A DNA stretch of 64,000 bases from Polyangium fumosum (GTDB taxonomy: Bacteria; Myxococcota_A; Polyangia; Polyangiales; Polyangiaceae), in contig NZ_SSMQ01000003.1 of NCBI RefSeq assembly GCF_005144585.1, forward strand, positions 124,001 to 188,000. The letters are read 5' to 3'. The position numbers were made by a program, and so were the translations under genes. Of the stretch, positions 1 to 8,894 are shown one piece after another. Below the pieces are notes generated by a model. The model was not told the origin of the DNA. It did not search any database and was given only the letters and a program-made list of their open reading frames with translations. The stretch's first letter is position 1; every line of letters starts with the position of its first letter.

Positions 1-232
1 TCTCCGCGTCGTACCGGCCCGCGGCATTCTTCGCGCCGTCGAACCGCGCGCGGGCCGAGGCGAGATCCACGAGCGATTCGCCCGACGTGACGTCGTTGGC
101 GAAGGGGTTTTCCCCGCGCCCGCGGATCTTCGTGGCCTTCTCTTTCCGAACGGCGATCAGGGTCTCCTCGGCGTGCGGTGTCGCCGCAGCCGCCGAAGAG
201 CCTCCCTTCTTGTCCTGCTTGTCCTCGCTCAC
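1..232 (-). CDS. lysS: Lysine--tRNA ligase, N-terminal part (cut by window edge)
   Basis: Class II lysyl-tRNA synthetase charges tRNA(Lys) in the cytoplasm. Only about the first 77 residues lie in the window. After a low-complexity start the translation reads [20 protein letters not shown], which is the conserved opening helix and NP(Y/F) motif of bacterial LysRS. The GTG start at 232 overlaps the prfB stop as GTGA, so translation is probably coupled. The prfB-lysS order is the same as in Escherichia coli, which supports the call. The N-terminal tail is rich in Lys, Gly and Ala and may be a lineage-specific extension. The rest of the enzyme lies beyond base 1. Confidence 0.85.
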   Translation of the reverse strand, partial: MSEDKQDKKGGSSAAAATPHAEETLIAVRKEKATKIRGRGENPFANDVTSGESLVDLASARARFDGAKNAAGRYDAE

Positions 233-1375
233 GCGTCGTCCTCTGCGACCACTTGGCCGCCCTTCTTCAGCGTGCCGCCCGCCGCGGCCAAGAGGTACGC
301 CTCGATGAACGCGTCGAGATCCCCGTCGAGCACTGCATCCACGTTGCCGGACTCCGACGCGGTCCGCACGTCCTTCACGAGGCGGTAGGGCGCGAGCACG
401 TAGTTGCGAATCTGGCTGCCGAAGTTGATCGCGGTCTTCGAGGCCTGGTACGCGGCGTTCTCGGCGTCGCGCCGCGCCAGCTCACGCTCGTAGAGCTTCG
501 CCTTCAGCATCTTGAGCGCCATCGCCCGGTTCTGATGCTGGCTGCGCTCGGCGCGGCAGACGATGTTGATCGTCGGATCGGGCAGGTACCGGAGCCGGAC
601 CGCCGTCTCGACCTTGTTCACGTTCTGCCCGCCCTTGCCGCCGGCGCGCATCGTCGTGATCTCGATGTCCTTCTCGTTGATGTCGATCTGGATGTCGTCC
701 CCGACGTCGGGCGTGATCTCGACCGCGGCGAACGCGGTTTGTCGCGTATGATCCGCGTTGAACGGGCTCATGCGCACGAGCCGGTGCACGCCGGTCTCCG
801 AGCGCAGATACCCGTAGGCGCCCGGCCCCGACACGGTGAACGAGACCGCGTCGATGCCGGCCTCGTCGCCGTCCTGGTAGTCGATGATCTCCGTCTTGTA
901 GCCGCGCCTCTCGCAGAAGCGCAGGTACATGCGGAGCAGCATCGACGCCCAGTCCTTGGCGTCCGTGCCGCCGGCGCCCGGGTGAATGCTGACGATGGCA
1001 TTCGACTGATCCGCGGGCCCGCTCAGCATCCGCTCGAGCTCAACCTTGCGCAGACGCGCGTCGAGCTCGACGACCTGCTTCTCGCAGTCGGCCATCGCGG
1101 CTTCGTCGTTCTCGGCGGCCGCGAGCTCCAGGTACTCGGCGGTGTCGTCGATCGCGCGGCCGAGCGTCTGCGCGACTTCGAGCTTTTGCTCGACGTCCGC
1201 GCGCTTGCGCAGCGTGGCCTGCGCCTTCGTTTGATCGTTCCAGAAACCAGGCTCGAGCGACTTTTGCGTCAGCTCGGCGAGCATGCGCGTGAGCTTGGGG
1301 ACGTCAAAGATGCCCCCTTAGCGCAGCATAGCGCCTTTTGAGGTCTTCGATTTTCTCGCGGGTCTCGGACAGCAT
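229..1375 (-). CDS. prfB: Peptide chain release factor 2, expressed by programmed +1 frameshift
   Basis: RF2 recognises UGA and UAA and triggers peptide release on the ribosome. The gene is in two frames. The first 23 codons start at ATG 1375 ([15 protein letters not shown]...ALRGHL) and run into an in-frame TGA. A +1 shift there continues into the main 358-codon frame ([14 protein letters not shown]...). The full product is about 381 residues, close to the usual 365. Motifs: the UGA-reading SPF tripeptide in VRMSPFNAD and the catalytic GGQ in [11 protein letters not shown]. No Shine-Dalgarno is visible before ATG 1375, because a 9-bp stem ends directly at the start codon. The gene overlaps lysS by 4 bases. 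Confidence 0.95.
1303..1318 (-). promoter_or_regulatory. prfB programmed +1 frameshift signal
   Basis: On the minus strand the sequence reads AGGGGG CAT CTT TGA C. The AGGGGG (1318-1313) is the internal Shine-Dalgarno-like element, CTT is the slippery codon, and TGA C is the poor-context stop. This is almost identical to the E. coli RF2 site (AGGGGG TAT CTT TGA C). When RF2 is scarce the ribosome pauses at TGA, slips +1 from CUU to UUU and makes full-length RF2, so the protein regulates its own synthesis. The two reading frames join exactly here. Confidence 0.95.
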
Positions 1376-1405
1376 GGGCGGCGGTTTATTCGATTTCCGC
1401 CGCCC
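1376..1405 (-). promoter_or_regulatory. Hairpin abutting the prfB start codon
   Basis: GGGCGGCGG (1376-1384) and CCGCCGCCC (1397-1405) form a perfect 9-bp stem around a 12-base AT-rich loop. On the minus strand the stem ends right before ATG 1375, where the ribosome-binding site should be. It could be a U-less terminator for the peroxidase gene that ends at 1439 (a second small GGAGC/GCTCC hairpin lies at 1419-1433), or a translational control element for prfB. Only the structure is seen; the function is inferred. Confidence 0.4.
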
Positions 1406-1438
1406 ACGCCAGAGGGTTTGGAGCTTCGGGCTCCATGA

Positions 1439-2566
1439 TCACGTGGGATCGGGGCCCGGCGTCTTCTCGCCGTTCGCGGGCAGCTCGGGCTTCTTGATGT
1501 ACTCCAGCGGGATCTCGCCCGTCAGCGATTTCAAGAACGCCACGATGTCCGCGACGTCCGCATCGGGCAGCTCCTTGCCGAGCTGGTGATACGCCATCGC
1601 CTGCACCGCCGTCTCCAGGCGATCGAAGGCGCCGTCGTGGAACCACGGCCCCGTCTGCGCCACGTTGCGCAGCGTCGGGACGCGGAAGACCATCTTGTCC
1701 TCGTCCTTCTTCGTGACGTCGTAGCGGCCGAGATCCTTCTGGTTCGGGTACGCCTTGATCAGGCCGAGCTTCTGGAAGCTCGAGCCGCCGAGCGAGCTGC
1801 CGCTGTGGCACGAGGTGCAGCCGTTCTGCACGAACTTCGTGAGGCCCGCGCGCTCCTGATCCGTGAGCGCCGTCTTGTCGCCGGCCATGTACTTGTCGAA
1901 ACGCGAGGGCGTCACGAGCTGCCGCTCGAACGCGCCGATCGCCTTCGCGAGGTTGTCGTACGAGATCGGCTCCTTGTCGTCGGGGAAGGCCTTCTTGAAG
2001 GCGTCCTCGTAGCCCGGGATCGTCTCGAGCACCGCGACGACGCTCGCCTCGTCCTTCATGGCCATCTCGACCGGGTTCAGGATCGGGCCCTTGGCCTGGT
2101 CTTCGAGCGTGCCCGCGCGGCCGTCCCAGAACTGCGCGACGTACCCGCCGGCGTTGTACACGGTGGGCGCGTTGCGGCCGCCGAGCTGGCCTCTGTGGCC
2201 CTTCGAAACCTTCGTGCCGTCGACGCCGAACTTGTCGAGCAGGTGGCACGAGTTGCACGAGAGGTCCTGGTTCTTCGAGAGCCGCGTGTCGTAGTAGAGC
2301 ATGCGGCCGAGAGCGACTTTCTCGGTCGTGATCGGGTTCGTGTCGGTCTCGCCGCTCTTCGCCTCGTACTTGGCGGGCAGCGTGCCGAAGTTGTTCTTCA
2401 TGTCCGCGAGGTCGAGATCCGCGAGCTTCGCGGCCTCGGTCGAGGCGTTCGCCCCCTTCTTCTTCTGCTGGAACGGGAGCGGCGTGGCCTCACGCTCGCC
2501 GCAGCCGGCGCCTGCGAACGCCGCGGCAGAGACCAAGAGCAGTGGCAGGAACAGGGCGAAGCGCAT
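1439..2566 (-). CDS. Di-haem cytochrome c peroxidase family lipoprotein (MauG/CcpA type)
   Basis: The 375-residue protein starts MRFALFLPLLLVSAAAFAGA and has a lipobox Cys right after, so it is probably a lipid-anchored envelope protein. Two CxxCH c-haem sites are present: CNSCH in the N-terminal domain and CTSCH in the C-terminal domain. The family blocks NAPTVYN, FWDGRA, LxNPVEM and VPTLRNV..TGPWFHDGAF are all there. Bacterial di-haem peroxidases reduce hydrogen peroxide with electrons from small cytochromes. MauG-like members can oxidise other substrates, so the exact substrate is open. The start was chosen at the signal peptide because upstream in-frame sequence is low-complexity and not family-like. 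It is divergent from the M48 gene. Confidence 0.88.
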   Translation of the reverse strand: MRFALFLPLLLVSAAAFAGAGCGEREATPLPFQQKKKGANASTEAAKLADLDLADMKNNFGTLPAKYEAKSGETDTNPITTEKVALGRMLYYDTRLSKNQDLSCNSCHLLDKFGVDGTKVSKGHRGQLGGRNAPTVYNAGGYVAQFWDGRAGTLEDQAKGPILNPVEMAMKDEASVVAVLETIPGYEDAFKKAFPDDKEPISYDNLAKAIGAFERQLVTPSRFDKYMAGDKTALTDQERAGLTKFVQNGCTSCHSGSSLGGSSFQKLGLIKAYPNQKDLGRYDVTKKDEDKMVFRVPTLRNVAQTGPWFHDGAFDRLETAVQAMAYHQLGKELPDADVADIVAFLKSLTGEIPLEYIKKPELPANGEKTPGPDPT

Positions 2567-2813
2567 CGGTGACGTGTCTCCTCGCAAGACGGAGCCCAAT
2601 TGCATGGGAAGCGGCTCCTCGGCGCTTCTCTCTAGGTGACAACACCACGCGGCGTCAACGATCGGCTGAAAGGACGACGGATCGAACCGAAGGTGCCCCA
2701 ACGGAACGGAAGCCCCGCGCCCTCGGTCGGGCTCGCCCGCCGCAGCGTCGCCATCGGGATCGCGCGGCCGCAGTCGGGTCGGGTAGGATGCGGAAAAACG
2801 CGGAGGAGGCGCC

Positions 2814-4904
2814 GTGGGAGGGATGCGGACGACGTGGGGGAAACGAGCGTGGCGGTTCGGAGGGGCGTGGCTCGTCGCCCTCGCGGGTTTGCTCACCTCC
2901 GGGGAGGGAAAGGCCGCTGACGAGGCGGCCTTCGAGAGGGAGCTCGCCGCGCAGATCCAGAAGCTCGATCCCGAGGCGGCGACGCTGTTCGCCGAGGCCA
3001 ACGCGGCCCGCGAGCGGAGCGATCTCGCGAGCGCCGCGGGGCTTTACGAGCAGGTGCGCGCGCGCGTGCCGAAGTTCTCGGCCGCGACGCGGCGGCTCTG
3101 CACGGTGAAGCTCCACCAAGGCGCGCGCAACGAGGCCATCGCGCTCTGCCGCAAGGCGCTCGAAACGGAGGACGTGGCCGAGAACAAGGCCGCCCTCGCG
3201 CAGGCGCTCCTGCTCCGGCCGCAAGGCGCGGCCCCGAACACGTTGGATGTGCGCGAAGCGTTCGAGCTCGCGAGCTCCGCCGCCGCGCGAAAACCCGACG
3301 ACAAGTTCGCCCAGCTCCTGCACTGCGAATCTGCGCTCCAGTACAGCCGCTTCGATCAGCTCCGGAGCTGCTCGCGCGCGCTCGAGCGCATCGCGCCGGA
3401 GTTCGCCCCGACGTACCTCTACGCGTCGATGGTCGACGCGTCCGAGGGCCACCTGGACAAGGCCCTCGAAAAACTCGAACGCGGGAAATCGCTGGGGATC
3501 GACGAGGCAACGTACACGTCGCTCAAGGGCCAGTACGAGGAGGCGATGCCGTTCCACGAGCGATACGGCGCGACGATGCTCTACGGCTTCCTCGGGTGGC
3601 TCGCGGGGCTCGTCGCGCTGCTCGGCCTCGGGGGACTGCTGAGCAAGCTCACGCTGCGCGCGGCGACGGCCGTCCCGAAGTCGGCGGACGAGAACGCGAC
3701 GGGCGCGGACAAATGGCTGCGGCGTATCTACGGCGTCGTGCTCTGGGCCTGCTGCGCCTACTACTACATCAGCCTTCCGATCGTGATGTCGCTCGTGCTC
3801 GTCGCAGGCGGCGGCATCATCTACGGCTTCCTCGCGATCGGTCGGATCCCCGTGAAGCTCGTGGCGATCGTCGCGATCTTCACGCTGGTGTCGTTGTGGG
3901 CGATGCTGAAGAGCATCTTTTTCCGGCGGAAGGAGGGCGAGCCGGGCGACAAGCTCGACCTCGCCGAACACCCGAAGCTGCGCGCCGTCCTCGAAGAGGT
4001 GGCCGGTCGTATCGGCACGCGGCCCGTGGACAACGTGTACATGACGCCGACGACGGAGGTCGGCGTCTTCGAGCGCGGCGGCCTGCTCCGTCAGCTCACG
4101 GGGCGCACGGAGCGATGCCTCGTGCTCGGCGCGGGCGTGCTCGACGGTTTCTCGATCGGCGCGTTCAAGGCCGTCCTGGCGCACGAGTACGGGCATTTCC
4201 ACAACGAGGACACGGCCGGCGGCGGCTTCGCGCTGGCCGTGCGGCGGAGCGTGTTCACAATGGCGCTCTCGCTCGCGCAGGGCGGAGCCGCGGGCTGGTA
4301 CAACCCGGCGTGGCTCTTCGTGAGCGGGTTCCACAAGATCTTCCTGCGGATCTCGCAGGGCGCCTCGCGCTTGCAGGAGGTGCTCGCGGACCGATGGGCA
4401 GCCTTCGCGTATGGGGCGGATGCGTTCACGGAGGGCCTGAAGCACGTGATCGAGCGGTCGATCCGCTTCGACGTGCACACGCAGGTCGCGCTCTCCGAGG
4501 TGATCCAGGAGAAGCGCGCGCTCGCGAACCTCTATCGCTACCGCGTCCGCGGAAAAACCCCGGAGGACGCCGAGATCGAGAAGGCGGTCGACGAGGCGAT
4601 CCACGCCGAGCCTTCGCCCTACGACAGCCACCCCTCGCCCGCGGATCGTTTCGCCTGGGTGAACGCGCTGCCGAAGCGCACGATCGAAAGCTCACCCGAC
4701 GACACGCTGGAAGTCTGGGCACTGTTCGGTGACCGGGCGAAGCTGGAGAAGCAGATGACGCAGAAAATCCGCGAGGCCGTGGCGATGAACCACGGTGTCG
4801 TCATTCCTGCGGGCAAACCGAAGGCGAAGGTGAAGAAGGACGAGGCCGGAGAGGAGACGGACGAGGCGGAGGAGCAAGCCCCGGAGGCAGCCGGGGCCGC
4901 TTGA
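2814..4904 (+). CDS. TPR-containing M48-family membrane metallopeptidase
   Basis: The 696-residue protein has an N-terminal signal or anchor segment (GGAWLVALAGLLTS). Its first 230 residues are TPR-like helices (AAGLYEQVRARVPKFSAATR...). About four membrane segments follow between residues 245 and 365 and then a zinc peptidase domain. The HEXXH motif is H457-EYGH, and the downstream LQEVLADRWAAFAYG supplies the third ligand, as in M48 (HtpX/Ste24-like) enzymes. The C-terminus is an acidic, Ala-rich tail. GTG 2814 has GGAGGAGG 4 bases upstream; ATG 2823 is an alternative. It probably degrades or processes membrane proteins; the substrate is unknown. Confidence 0.85.
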   Translation: MGGMRTTWGKRAWRFGGAWLVALAGLLTSGEGKAADEAAFERELAAQIQKLDPEAATLFAEANAARERSDLASAAGLYEQVRARVPKFSAATRRLCTVKLHQGARNEAIALCRKALETEDVAENKAALAQALLLRPQGAAPNTLDVREAFELASSAAARKPDDKFAQLLHCESALQYSRFDQLRSCSRALERIAPEFAPTYLYASMVDASEGHLDKALEKLERGKSLGIDEATYTSLKGQYEEAMPFHERYGATMLYGFLGWLAGLVALLGLGGLLSKLTLRAATAVPKSADENATGADKWLRRIYGVVLWACCAYYYISLPIVMSLVLVAGGGIIYGFLAIGRIPVKLVAIVAIFTLVSLWAMLKSIFFRRKEGEPGDKLDLAEHPKLRAVLEEVAGRIGTRPVDNVYMTPTTEVGVFERGGLLRQLTGRTERCLVLGAGVLDGFSIGAFKAVLAHEYGHFHNEDTAGGGFALAVRRSVFTMALSLAQGGAAGWYNPAWLFVSGFHKIFLRISQGASRLQEVLADRWAAFAYGADAFTEGLKHVIERSIRFDVHTQVALSEVIQEKRALANLYRYRVRGKTPEDAEIEKAVDEAIHAEPSPYDSHPSPADRFAWVNALPKRTIESSPDDTLEVWALFGDRAKLEKQMTQKIREAVAMNHGVVIPAGKPKAKVKKDEAGEETDEAEEQAPEAAGAA

Positions 4905-4920
4905 TCTCCCCCGCCTGAGC

Positions 4921-4949
4921 CCTCCCTCTCCACGCGGTGGAGAGGGAGG
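4921..4949. terminator. Convergent stem-loop between the M48 and E2 genes
   Basis: A perfect 13-bp stem, CCTCCCTCTCCAC with GTGGAGAGGGAGG, surrounds a 3-base GCG loop. It sits between two convergent stop codons (4904 plus, 4956 minus). No U-tract follows on either strand, so it may work as a bidirectional block or Rho-assisted terminator. Confidence 0.65.
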
Positions 4950-4955
4950 AGAGGC

Positions 4956-6419
4956 TCACGCCATCTCGAGGAACAAGCGATCCGGGTTCTCGAGATACCC
5001 GATGATCTCGTAGGCGAACGCCGCGCCGATGTGGCCGTCGATGATGCGGTGGTCGAAGGACAAACTGAGCAGCATCACGTCGCCGATCACGATCTGACCG
5101 TCGCGCACCACCGGCTTCTGCTTCATCTGGTGGATGCCGAGGATCGCGACCTCGGGGAAGTTCAGGATCGGCGTCGCGAAGAGGCCGCCCTGCGCTCCGA
5201 GCGAGGTGATCGTGAACGTGGAGCCGCCGAGATCCTCGGCCCGCACCTTGCCGGCCTTCGTGTCGTCGCCGAGGCGCTGGATGTCCTTGGCGACGTCGAG
5301 GATGCTCTTGCGATCGGCGCGACGCACGACGGGCACCATGAGGCCCGCCTCGGTGGCGGACGCGATGCCGATGTCGTAGTAGCGCCGCTGCACGATCTCC
5401 TGCGTGGTCTCGTCGAAGGCGCTGTTCAGCGAGGGGTGCTTCTTCAGCGCGGCGACGACGGCCTTCACGAAGAAGGGCAGGAACGTGAGCTTCACGCCGG
5501 CCTTCTCCGCCGCGGGCTTCAGGCGCGCGCGAAGCTCCTTCAGCGCCGTCACGTCGCACTCCTCGACGAACGTGAAGTGCGCCGCGGTGTGCTTCGAGCG
5601 GGCCATCTGATCGAAGATCCGCTTGCGCACGCCGCGCAGCGGGGTCCGCTCTTCGAGCGACTCCTCGCCGGCCGGAGGCGGCGGGACCCGCACGGGCGCG
5701 GGGGCCTTCGCCGTGACCGGCGCCGCGGGCTGCGGCTCGGGCGCGGCAACGGGCTTCGCCAGAGGCGCGGACGCCGTCGGGAGCGACTCCGGCACATGCG
5801 AGGCCGCCGCCGTATGCATCGCGAGAGGCGCCGTCGTGGGCGCGGCGATCGCGCCGCGGACGTCGTCCTTCGTGACCCGCCCACTCGCGCCCGTGGGCGT
5901 GACGCGACGCAGATCCACGCCGAGATCCCGGGCGAGCTTGCGCGTGGCCGGCGTGGCGAGCGGTTTATCGTTGTAGTACGCGGCCACGGGCGCCGCCGTG
6001 ATCCCGTTCGTCGTGTGCGAGGTCCCGAGCGGCATGAGGTTCATGCCGGGCAGGTCCTCCTTGATGTCGCCGACCGCGGTCGCGGCCGGGCCATCACTCT
6101 TCGCGGCAGCCTTCGGCGTGCTCGCCGCCGTCGGCTCGGCCGCTGCGGCGGGCGCGAGCGCGGCCTGCGGCTTGTCGCCGTCGAGATCGAACACGACGAG
6201 CACCGAGTGCACGGCGACGATCTGGCCCTCTTTGGCGCGCGTCTCCAGGATCTTGCCGGACTTCGGCGCGGTGATCGTGACGGTCGCCTTGTCCGTCATC
6301 ACCTCGACCATCGGCTGGTCTTCCTTGACGACGTCGCCCGGCGCGACGAGCCACTTGACGATCTCGCCTTCGGTGACGCCCTCGCCGATGTCGGGCAGCT
6401 TGAACTCGAAGCTTGCCAT
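4956..6419 (-). CDS. Dihydrolipoamide acyltransferase (E2) of a 2-oxoacid dehydrogenase, probably branched-chain
   Basis: The 487-residue E2 core carries acyl groups on a lipoyl arm to CoA. Domains in order: lipoyl domain (residues 1-80, lipoylated Lys44 in MTDKATV), a Pro/Ala-rich linker, the E1/E3-binding domain (ATPATRKLARDLGVDLRRV...GRVTKDDV, about 155-195), a second linker, and a catalytic domain ending in SFDHRIIDGHIGAAF with the HxxxDG active site. It starts one base after the E1 beta stop, so the genes are translationally linked. No E3 gene is in the window. A pyruvate substrate is possible, but E1 beta features favour branched-chain 2-oxoacids. Confidence 0.9.
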   Translation of the reverse strand: MASFEFKLPDIGEGVTEGEIVKWLVAPGDVVKEDQPMVEVMTDKATVTITAPKSGKILETRAKEGQIVAVHSVLVVFDLDGDKPQAALAPAAAAEPTAASTPKAAAKSDGPAATAVGDIKEDLPGMNLMPLGTSHTTNGITAAPVAAYYNDKPLATPATRKLARDLGVDLRRVTPTGASGRVTKDDVRGAIAAPTTAPLAMHTAAASHVPESLPTASAPLAKPVAAPEPQPAAPVTAKAPAPVRVPPPPAGEESLEERTPLRGVRKRIFDQMARSKHTAAHFTFVEECDVTALKELRARLKPAAEKAGVKLTFLPFFVKAVVAALKKHPSLNSAFDETTQEIVQRRYYDIGIASATEAGLMVPVVRRADRKSILDVAKDIQRLGDDTKAGKVRAEDLGGSTFTITSLGAQGGLFATPILNFPEVAILGIHQMKQKPVVRDGQIVIGDVMLLSLSFDHRIIDGHIGAAFAYEIIGYLENPDRLFLEMA

Positions 6420-6420
6420 C

Positions 6421-7395
6421 TCAGTACCTCGCGGTCTCGATGATCGCCGGCAGGATGCGGTGGGAGAGCGGCAGGTACTCCATCTCGAGCGTGTACGGGA
6501 AGGGCGTGTCGAAGCCGGTCACGCGCTTCGGCGGCGCCTCGAGGTGGAGGAAGGCCTTCTCGTTGATGAGCGCGACGATCTCGCCGCCGAGCCCGCAGCT
6601 CTTCGGCGCCTCGTGCACCACGACCACGCGGCCCGTCTTCTTCACCGACGTGATGATCGTCTCGATGTCGAGCGGCCAGAGCGTACGCAGGTCGATGACC
6701 TCGCAGTCGATGCCCTGCGCCGCCGCCTGGTTCGCCGCGTCGAGCGCCTCGTAGAGCATCGCGCCCCAGACGACGATCGTCACGTGCTGGCCCTTGCGCA
6801 CGACGCTGGCCTTGCCGAGCGGCACCGTGTGATCCCCCTCGGGGACCTCGCCCTTCGCCGCGCGGTAGATGCGCTTCGGCTCGAAGAAGAGGACCGGATC
6901 CGGGTCGCGGATCGAGGCGAGCAGGAGGCCCTTCGCGTCCGCCGGATTCGACGGACAAACCACCTTGAGGCCCGCGACGTGGATGAACTGCGCCTCGGGC
7001 GACTGCGAGTGGTAATGGCCGCCGCGGATGCCGCCGCCGGTCGGCGTGCGGATCACGAGCTTGGCCGGATACTCGCCGCCCGAGCGATACCGGTACTTCG
7101 CCAGCTCGGAGACGATCTGGTCGTACGCGGGGAAAATGAAGTCGGAGAACTGGATCTCGGGGACGGGGACCAGGCCGTAGAGGGCCATGCCGATCGCCGT
7201 GCCGATGATGCCACCCTCGGACAGCGGGGTGTCGATCACGCGCTCGTCGCCGAACTCGTCGAAGAGCCCCTGCGTGACGCGGAAGACGCCGCCGACCTTC
7301 CCGACGTCCTCGCCGAGGACGACGACGCGGTTGTCGCGCCGCATCTCGTGGCGGAGGGCGTCGTTGATGGCCTGGACCATGTTCATCTGAGGCAT
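6421..7395 (-). CDS. 2-oxoacid dehydrogenase E1 subunit beta (branched-chain type)
   Basis: The 324-residue subunit pairs with the alpha subunit to decarboxylate a 2-oxoacid with thiamine diphosphate. It begins MPQMNMVQAINDALRHEM and contains VVVLGEDVGKVGGVFRVTQGL, the TPP-contact region LSEGGIIGTAIGMA, and EIQFSDFIFPAYDQIVSE. HYHSQSPEAQFIHVAGLKVV and FFEPKRIYRAA are patterns commonest in branched-chain enzymes. The E1 alpha stop is 54 bases upstream and E2 follows directly, so this is one operon. Branched-chain assignment is family inference. In myxobacteria such enzymes also feed iso-branched fatty acid primer synthesis. Confidence 0.9.
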   Translation of the reverse strand: MPQMNMVQAINDALRHEMRRDNRVVVLGEDVGKVGGVFRVTQGLFDEFGDERVIDTPLSEGGIIGTAIGMALYGLVPVPEIQFSDFIFPAYDQIVSELAKYRYRSGGEYPAKLVIRTPTGGGIRGGHYHSQSPEAQFIHVAGLKVVCPSNPADAKGLLLASIRDPDPVLFFEPKRIYRAAKGEVPEGDHTVPLGKASVVRKGQHVTIVVWGAMLYEALDAANQAAAQGIDCEVIDLRTLWPLDIETIITSVKKTGRVVVVHEAPKSCGLGGEIVALINEKAFLHLEAPPKRVTGFDTPFPYTLEMEYLPLSHRILPAIIETARY

Positions 7396-7449
7396 CGTGC
7401 TATCTCTCCGTGACCTTCTCGAAAGCAGGGCGGGGGCTTTCCCCGAGGA

Positions 7450-8643
7450 TCAGTGGCCGTGCCCCTTGGCACGGGGTCCACGCAAAAGCTCGTCCCGCTG
7501 CTCCTGCAGGTGCCAGGGGAGCTCGCCGAAGACGTCCTCGAACATCGACTCGAGCGCGGGCAAAGCCGTCTTCTCGGCGACCGCGATCGCAGCCTTGAGC
7601 TCGGCGTCGAGCTCGGCCTCGAGCTCCTTGTCCTGCGCGTCGGTCCAGCCCGTCGTGCGCTCGATGTACCGGCGCAGGCGCGGGATCGGGTCGAGGCGGC
7701 GCCAGGAGTCGAGGCCGGCCTCGGGCCGGTACGCCTTCGGATCGTCGCTCGTCGAGTGGCCTTCGAGCCGGTAGGTGAGCGCCTCGATGATCGTCGGGCC
7801 CTCCCCTCGCGCGGCGCGCGCGACCGCGTCGCGGGTGACCTTGACGACGGCGAAGAGGTCGTTCCCGTCGCAACGAACGCCGGGGACGCCGTACGCGATG
7901 CCCTTCTGCGCGAAGGTCTCGCTCGCCGTCTGGCGCTCGGTGGGCACGCTGATGGCCCAGCCGTTGTTGCGGCAAAAGAAGACCGTCGGCGCCTTGAAGA
8001 CGCCCGCGAAGTTCATGCCGTTGTGGAACTCGTTCGAGCTCGTGGCGCCGTCGCCGAAGTAGACGAGGACCGCCGCGTCTTCCTTGCGGATCTTCGCGGC
8101 CCAGGCGAACCCGACGGCCTGCGTGATCTGGGTGCCGATGGGTGAGCTGACCGAGCCGAACTTGCCCGTCTTCCACGTGTAGTGGTCCGGCATCTGGCGC
8201 CCCTTCACGGGGTCGTTCGTGTTGCCGAACATGTTGTCGACGTACCGCTGGAGCGGCATCCCGCGCCAGAGCGCCGCGGCGAACTCGCGGTAGCACGGGA
8301 AGATCCAGTCGTTCTGCCGCATGGCAAAGGCGCTGCCGAGGATGCTCGCCTCCTCGCCCTTGCAGCCGATGTGGAAGCCGATGCGCCCCTGCCGCTGGAG
8401 GAGCACGAGGCGCTCGTCGAGCAGGCGCGCGCGGACCATCGCGCGGTAGAGGGTGAGCACCTCGTCGCTGCGAAGACCAGGATCGTTCGCCGGATCGAGG
8501 GTGCCGTCGTCGCGGAGAACACGCACGACGTCAGGCGCGTGCGCGTCGAGCGGATGCCGCGCGACCGGGTGGGCGGAGCCGTCCATGCTGCCCCCTGAGG
8601 CAGAGGAGGCGAGGCTCGATGCGGGTTGGGTGGCGGTGCTCAT
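7450..8643 (-). CDS. 2-oxoacid dehydrogenase E1 subunit alpha (branched-chain type)
   Basis: The 397-residue subunit holds the thiamine diphosphate motif GDGATSSNEFHNGMNFAGVF...RNN (GDG-x(n)-NN). It also has LLDERLVLLQRQGRIGFHIG near the N-terminus and a TYRLEGHSTSDDP loop, which corresponds to the regulatory phosphorylation loop region of alpha subunits. ATG 8643 (MSTATQPASS...) was chosen over an upstream in-frame ATG because the preceding stretch is unlike the family. The first 70 residues are a linker-like extension. It is the first gene of E1 alpha-E1 beta-E2. Confidence 0.9.
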   Translation of the reverse strand: MSTATQPASSLASSASGGSMDGSAHPVARHPLDAHAPDVVRVLRDDGTLDPANDPGLRSDEVLTLYRAMVRARLLDERLVLLQRQGRIGFHIGCKGEEASILGSAFAMRQNDWIFPCYREFAAALWRGMPLQRYVDNMFGNTNDPVKGRQMPDHYTWKTGKFGSVSSPIGTQITQAVGFAWAAKIRKEDAAVLVYFGDGATSSNEFHNGMNFAGVFKAPTVFFCRNNGWAISVPTERQTASETFAQKGIAYGVPGVRCDGNDLFAVVKVTRDAVARAARGEGPTIIEALTYRLEGHSTSDDPKAYRPEAGLDSWRRLDPIPRLRRYIERTTGWTDAQDKELEAELDAELKAAIAVAEKTALPALESMFEDVFGELPWHLQEQRDELLRGPRAKGHGH

Positions 8644-8770
8644 GATGGCGCCCGGACCGTAGTCAAAGGGCGACAGAATGGCCAGGGGACAAGCGCAGAT
8701 CACGCCATTTTACAACACGCCGCGTCGTGATTGTTGCATCCGCGAAAAGGCCGCAGAACGACCGGCAATC

Positions 8771-8780
8771 ATTGCGCAAT
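8771..8780. promoter_or_regulatory. ATTGCGCAAT palindrome upstream of the E1-E2 operon
   Basis: A perfect 10-bp palindrome lies in the 251-base gap before the E1 alpha gene, about 130 bases upstream of its start. A TGTAAAATGG stretch on the minus strand closer to the gene could be a -10 region. A role as an operator is speculative; a single palindrome of this length is weak evidence. Confidence 0.2.
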
Positions 8781-8894
8781 TTCGTGCTGCACCCGCAGCA
8801 TGACGAGCCACGCAGGAGAGACGCGTGCGCGTCCGCGCGTGCACGCCTCACGAGCGCGCACCGTGCGTGATGGACCAAGCACGAGCGCCAACGT

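Noticed and set aside
1304-1306. prfB as a pseudogene because of an in-frame TGA
   Set aside because: The stop lies in a perfect RF2 programmed frameshift context and the downstream frame is full and conserved.
2655-4631. A 658-codon open frame antisense to the M48 peptidase
   Set aside because: The sense protein has HEXXH, TPR and membrane segments; the antisense one has no recognisable structure.
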